This document shows, piece after piece, positions 19,437-22,246 of a stretch of 22,246 bases of DNA. Below the pieces are notes generated by a model, which saw nothing but the letters and a program-made list of their open reading frames with translations, ran no database searches and was not told where the DNA came from. A program made the position numbers and the translations under genes. Every line of letters starts with the position of its first letter. The first letter of the stretch is position 1. The stretch is taken from IMG/VR virus record IMGVR_UViG_3300021335_000102, positions 1-22,246 of that record, one strand, 5' to 3'. The stretch comes from a virus.

Positions 19437-20930
19437 ATGGCAAGTATTGCTGCAGCACTAAATCCAGATGGGGATTATATCCCTGGAAATGATCCTAGCA
19501 GGGGAAAAGATGATAATGCCTCTAATGGATATTGTGTGCAGCTTGCCAAATGTGAGACTGATCCTGTCAACAAAATTACCAACACTATCAGAAACTTTCT
19601 GAGAGACGTAAAGAAAGTTCTTGCCTTTGCTGGTAATCTGAGAAGTGAGATATACGCAGCAGCGGGTATTCTAAAAGAAGTCGGCGGTATGCTGGTCGGT
19701 TCTTTAATGAATGCTCTGACGGAGAAGATAAAGAAGTTAGTAAAAGAAGGTGTTGAAGCATTATTAGCATCTACAGGTGGATTAGCATTACCATCTATCA
19801 TTAACTTAGGTCCAGCAATGGAAGCTCTTATGAAGGGCATGGTTTGCCTAATGAATAAGATTATCAATGGACTAGAAGATCTTGCTGTAAATCTTCTCTC
19901 TAATATCGTTGGTCAAGTTCAAAACTTTGCTACCTGTGCTGCTGAACAGTTCTGCGGTGCTTTTATTAATCCACTCATCGATCAGATTGCCGACGGTGTA
20001 ACATCTCTTCTTGGACCACTTGAAAAGATTATCTCCCCTGCTTTTAAGGTCGTTGATTTTCTTCTCGGGGCTCTGGATGCCATCAGTGCTATTAAGGGTT
20101 TGTTTCAGTGTAATGAAAAGTCTGAGTGTCCTAAAGTAAATGGATACTTTGTCGGTGGTGACTTCTGTCAAGGTGATGAGAAGGATGAACCATCTAACGT
20201 AGATAAAGTCCTCAAGAATATGAGTATTTCTAGAGGTGCAGCAAATCTTGCCAATGATTTTGAGAGAGATTTTGGAAAGTGGGACATCTTTGGTGATGGC
20301 ACCACTCTTAACGATAGTGGTCTTGTAGGTGCAACTGGAGAGTGCTATACAGGCAATCCTCTTGCTTGTGGCGCTCCTAAGGTATCAATCTTCGGTGGTG
20401 GAGGTGCTGGTGCTGCTGGTAAAGCTATCCTTGGTAACATTGTTCAGAACACAGAAGGACTGTCTGACGTAGTTGATAAAGTTGGTAGTGTCGTAGGTGT
20501 AGAACTTCTTAGTGGTGGTTCTGGATACAATACAACCCCATTTGTAACTATTACTGATAGTTGTGGTATGGGTTATGGTGGGTTTGCGAAGGCAAACATC
20601 AATGCTCAGGGTGAAGTCGAGTCTATCACTGTAATCTCTAGTGGTGTGATGTATCCTGTCACAGAAGAATTCCCACTTGGTATTGTCGATGCTGTCATTG
20701 AAGATCCTGGTGCAAACTATTCTCCAGAAGATACTATTGATGGATTTGATATTGTTGTAAGTAGAGGCAGAATCATTTCTGCTAAGATTAATAGAGTGAC
20801 ACCTGTAGATGGTCTCCCAACATTGAAGGTAAATACAAAGACGGGTAGTGGTGCTATAATTAAACCCATTATCAATTCTCTCCCTGTGGTTGAGAAGAAA
20901 CTCCAACAAGTTATTGACTGTATCGAATAA
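19437..20930 (+). CDS. Virion structural protein of the hub region, 497 aa
   Basis: Starts after a strong AAGGAGGT. Residues 45-235 are hydrophobic and helical, with Gly- and Ala-rich segments (LPSIINLGPAMEALMKGMV). A central Cys-containing part follows (CNEKSECPKVNGYFVGGDFC), then a Gly-rich stretch (FGGGGAGAAGK). The C-terminal 160 residues have a repeated beta pattern including VVGVELLSGGSGYNTTPFV and ITVISSGVMY, of the GSGY type that recurs in cyanophage structural proteins. It is therefore a tail or baseplate structural protein. It has 13 or so Cys, unusual for a phage structural protein. It cannot be tied to a T4 gene. Stop and next start overlap (TAATG). Confidence 0.65.
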   Translation: MASIAAALNPDGDYIPGNDPSRGKDDNASNGYCVQLAKCETDPVNKITNTIRNFLRDVKKVLAFAGNLRSEIYAAAGILKEVGGMLVGSLMNALTEKIKKLVKEGVEALLASTGGLALPSIINLGPAMEALMKGMVCLMNKIINGLEDLAVNLLSNIVGQVQNFATCAAEQFCGAFINPLIDQIADGVTSLLGPLEKIISPAFKVVDFLLGALDAISAIKGLFQCNEKSECPKVNGYFVGGDFCQGDEKDEPSNVDKVLKNMSISRGAANLANDFERDFGKWDIFGDGTTLNDSGLVGATGECYTGNPLACGAPKVSIFGGGGAGAAGKAILGNIVQNTEGLSDVVDKVGSVVGVELLSGGSGYNTTPFVTITDSCGMGYGGFAKANINAQGEVESITVISSGVMYPVTEEFPLGIVDAVIEDPGANYSPEDTIDGFDIVVSRGRIISAKINRVTPVDGLPTLKVNTKTGSGAIIKPIINSLPVVEKKLQQVIDCIE

Positions 20931-21436
20931 TGGCAGAAAAGGAAAAGGATTATAGTCAAAGGGATTTTGACTCCAGAACAAAATCTTTTAGGATTGATGT
21001 AAATAATCCACAAGAGGGTCAGGCTGGTCCTGAAGTCTTTAAGATTATGGGGGAAACTCCAGATGGAAAGATTTTTACCCAAAGTCTTGCCACAAATGGA
21101 CTTCTGAGAATTACTAATGAAGGAACGACCGAGATTGTAGGTGGTTCTAAGAACGAACCAGAGGGTATTGACATTAGAATCTTTGCTGCTAAGGGTGACA
21201 TTGCCATCAATGCAGATAAAGGAAATCTGCGTATCTATGGTAAGAATATCTTCTTCGAGACTCCTGGTACGTTTAATGTTCTAGCACAGAAGATCCAACT
21301 TGGTAACTCTATGACTAGATCTGTCAACCTTGAGGGTTTTGATACTCAACTCAAGGCACAGACGGGAAACATCAAGGTGAAGGGTGCTCTCGGTCTATTA
21401 GATTTCTTTAAATCTCTGCTGGGTCTTGACTTCTGA
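20930..21436 (+). CDS. Membrane-piercing needle protein (gp5 C-terminal / gpV-like)
   Basis: 168 residues. The middle contains regular beta repeats (IRIFAAKGDIAINADKGN, LRIYGKNIFFETPG, FNVLAQKIQL), the hallmark of the triple-stranded beta-helix of T4 gp5 and of P2 gpV spikes. The end is short and hydrophobic (LGLLDFFKSLLGLDF) rather than a metal-binding tip. It is the last gene of the hub operon. Together with the OB-fold protein at 18671 it could reconstitute the function of T4 gp5 without lysozyme. The assignment is from repeat pattern and position. Confidence 0.72.
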   Translation: MAEKEKDYSQRDFDSRTKSFRIDVNNPQEGQAGPEVFKIMGETPDGKIFTQSLATNGLLRITNEGTTEIVGGSKNEPEGIDIRIFAAKGDIAINADKGNLRIYGKNIFFETPGTFNVLAQKIQLGNSMTRSVNLEGFDTQLKAQTGNIKVKGALGLLDFFKSLLGLDF

Positions 21437-21455
21437 CCTAGACCCTTGCTATAAT
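21426..21455 (+). promoter_or_regulatory. Sigma-70 promoter after the hub operon
   Basis: TTGACT (21426-21431, five of six) and TATAAT (21450-21455, six of six) are separated by 18 bases. The -35 overlaps the 3' end of the needle gene. Start would be near 21462, about 17 bases before the ATG at 21479. It is a good host-type early promoter for the small genes and the tRNAs that follow. Confidence 0.75.
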
Positions 21456-21478
21456 ATGTGGGTAATCGAGACAAGCAC

Positions 21479-21685
21479 ATGATCCAGGAAACTGAAGAGT
21501 ACGTCCAAAGTGTCATGGTTGATGTGTGCTCTCGTTCCTTCAAGTTGTTCAGCAACTTTGGTGATGAACAAAAAATGAACTGTGATACTCCAGACGAGTT
21601 CATGGAAGTTCTTTCTTTCGTGAAGTGGATGCTGGAAGATTATGAAGCAGACCTTTATTTCTTAGATCCTATTACTGTAGAATGA
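21479..21685 (+). CDS. Hypothetical protein, 68 aa
   Basis: ATG at 21479, just after the predicted transcription start; an in-frame GTG at 21458 would lie upstream of it. The sequence is acidic and helical, with two Cys (VDVCSRSFKLF, KMNCDTPDEF) and the segment FMEVLSFVKWMLEDYEADLYFL. It is the first gene of a promoter-driven unit and its stop overlaps the next start (ATGA). No known domain is recognised. It is probably an early host-interaction or regulatory protein. Confidence 0.65.
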   Translation: MIQETEEYVQSVMVDVCSRSFKLFSNFGDEQKMNCDTPDEFMEVLSFVKWMLEDYEADLYFLDPITVE

Positions 21686-21840
21686 GACCAGAAACCAGGA
21701 AAGCAATGGAGATGTTGTTCTCTGCTAAATGGAACTTACCTAAAGCAGCAGAACATTGTGGACTAACAAACAAAGAAATGAAGATTACTTTCAATGAATA
21801 CTGTCACTTCCACCCACCCACCTATCACCATCACAAGTAA
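21682..21840 (+). CDS. Small helix-turn-helix-like protein, 52 aa
   Basis: ATG at 21682 overlaps the preceding TGA and the frame ends TAA at 21838-21840. The middle, NLPKAAEHCGLTNKEMKITFNEY, has the spacing of a helix-turn-helix (ala-gly turn around residues 22-29) and could contact DNA. The C-terminus is His-rich (CHFHPPTYHHHK). It overlaps the next gene by 47 bases. The HTH reading is plausible, but not tested. Confidence 0.55.
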   Translation: MRPETRKAMEMLFSAKWNLPKAAEHCGLTNKEMKITFNEYCHFHPPTYHHHK

Positions 21841-21970
21841 AGAACTCGAAGAACACTTTGAGTTCTTGGTTGATCTTTGCCATCGTGAAAACATCACATT
21901 CATGTTCGAACACAATAAGAAATGGATGTGTCTTGTTCCTTACGAGGAATACTTAAGTTACGGAGTGTAG
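21794..21970 (+). CDS. Small protein resembling Phd/YefM antitoxins, 58 aa
   Basis: ATG at 21794 in the frame two bases offset from the previous gene, stop TAG at 21968-21970. The pattern ITITSKELEEHFEFLVDL ... followed by ITFMFEHNKKWMCLVPYEEY resembles Phd/YefM antitoxins, which have (I/V)-x-(I/V)-S/T-x-x-E/A then a helix, then V-x-x-x-G/N-x-P-x-x-x-(L)-V-P-x-E-(D/E)-(Y). No toxin gene is next to it, so it may be an orphan antitoxin or regulator. Its last 10 bases are inside the tRNA-Pro gene. The family call is tentative. Confidence 0.5.
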   Translation: MNTVTSTHPPITITSKELEEHFEFLVDLCHRENITFMFEHNKKWMCLVPYEEYLSYGV

Positions 21971-22034
21971 CGCAGTTTGGTAGCGCATCCGCTTTGGGAG
22001 CGGGGGGTCGCAGGTTCGAATCCTGTCACTCCGA
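21961..22034 (+). tRNA. tRNA-Pro (anticodon UGG)
   Basis: The acceptor CGGAGTG (21961-21967) pairs with CACTCCG (22027-22033), followed by discriminator A at 22034. The D arm GCGC...GCGC, the anticodon stem CCGC/GCGG with loop TTTGGGA, and the T arm with TTCGAAT are all intact. No CCA is encoded. The 5' seven bases and the first D-region bases overlap the 3' end of a small gene. Confidence 0.95.
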
Positions 22035-22037
22035 TTT

Positions 22038-22121
22038 GGGACGGTGGTGGAAGTGGTAGACACACCAGACTTAAAATCTGTTGAGAGCAATCTCGTGAGG
22101 GTTCAAGTCCCTCTCGTCCTA
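22038..22121 (+). tRNA. tRNA-Leu (anticodon UAA)
   Basis: The acceptor GGGACGG pairs with TCGTCCT (first pair G-U) with discriminator A at 22121. The anticodon stem CCAGA/TCTGT frames loop CTTAAAA, giving UAA. A long variable arm GAGA-GCAA-TCTC shows it is class II, as expected for Leu. The T arm contains TTCAAGT. No CCA is encoded. Only 3 bases separate it from tRNA-Pro, so both are one transcript. Confidence 0.95.
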
Positions 22122-22138
22122 TTAGTCAATCTAAAACC

Positions 22139-22246
22139 ATGTGGAAAGATTATTCCGATTATCTCTATCACACATTAAACTTAAATGTCGTTGATGTAGG
22201 ACATGCATTAGGTAAGAACGACGCAGTATTAGGTTCTGCTGTATAT
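22139..22246 (+). CDS. N-terminal part of an unknown protein (partial)
   Basis: An ATG at 22139, 17 bases after tRNA-Leu, opens a frame that runs to the end of the window with no stop (36 codons). The residues MWKDYSDYLYHTLNL and VVDVGHALGKNDAV show no recognisable domain. There is no obvious ribosome site. Because only the start is visible, the frame call is moderate. Confidence 0.5.
   Translation, partial: MWKDYSDYLYHTLNLNVVDVGHALGKNDAVLGSAVY

Noticed and set aside
20385-20981. A 198-codon minus-strand frame opposite the large structural protein
   Set aside because: Low-complexity Thr/Asn/Ser product, antisense to a gene with a strong ribosome site.
1-22246. CRISPR arrays, insertion sequences, integrase or attachment sites
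   Set aside because: No regularly spaced repeats, transposase motifs or terminal inverted repeats were seen; the tandem elements at 2867-3145 are riboswitch-like, not CRISPR.

Overview
This window is a piece of a T4-like myovirus genome of the kind that infects marine picocyanobacteria (Synechococcus or Prochlorococcus). Three things point there. T4 core genes are present and recognisable (gp32, gp33, gp59, gp53, gp48, gp4, gp54-like, gp26/51-like, gp27-like, a split gp5). The accessory genes are typical of cyanophages (thyX, phoH, glutaredoxin, a nitrilase-fold protein, DUF1825, DUF4278 and DUF6433 proteins, tRNAs). Genes are packed tightly with 1-40 bp overlaps. All names come from reading protein motifs and gene order; no database search was run.

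Layout. Bases 1-1145 hold the end of a tail-fibre-like gene and a glycine-rich fibre or adhesin protein. Bases 1193-2745 hold small genes: glutaredoxin, a one-helix membrane protein, a DUF6433 protein and unknowns. Bases 2830-3691 form a self-contained mini-operon. A consensus sigma-70 promoter starts the transcript almost exactly on a glutamine-riboswitch-like RNA. A second riboswitch-like element follows, and its two halves enclose a 59-codon gene. Four more tiny genes and a rho-independent terminator complete it. Bases 3721-9653 carry nucleotide and replication genes (thyX, phoH, a PD-(D/E)XK exonuclease, gp33, nitrilase, gp59, DUF1825, gp32), close to the T4 order 33-59-32 with extra genes inserted. 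Bases 9674-12198 on the minus strand encode gp4, an unknown, gp48 and gp53, converging on gp32 at a shared terminator. Bases 12231-21436 are a plus-strand tail and baseplate-hub operon. Bases 21426-22246 start a new promoter-driven unit with small genes, tRNA-Pro(UGG), tRNA-Leu(UAA) and a truncated gene.

How it works together. Early and metabolic units use host-like TTGACA/TATAAT promoters. Structural units are preceded by T4-type late motifs (G/A/C-ATAAATA or CTAAATA), as expected if the gp33 co-activator encoded here works with the phage late sigma factor. The hub operon appears to divide T4 gp5 into an OB-fold protein and a needle protein, with a possible M15-type peptidase domain in a tape-measure-like protein instead of the T4 lysozyme domain. 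A canonical -1 slippery heptamer at the gp26/51-like stop codon, just upstream of the tape-measure gene, suggests a tail-chaperone-style frameshift. The items most worth following are the riboswitch with a gene nested inside it and this candidate frameshift.
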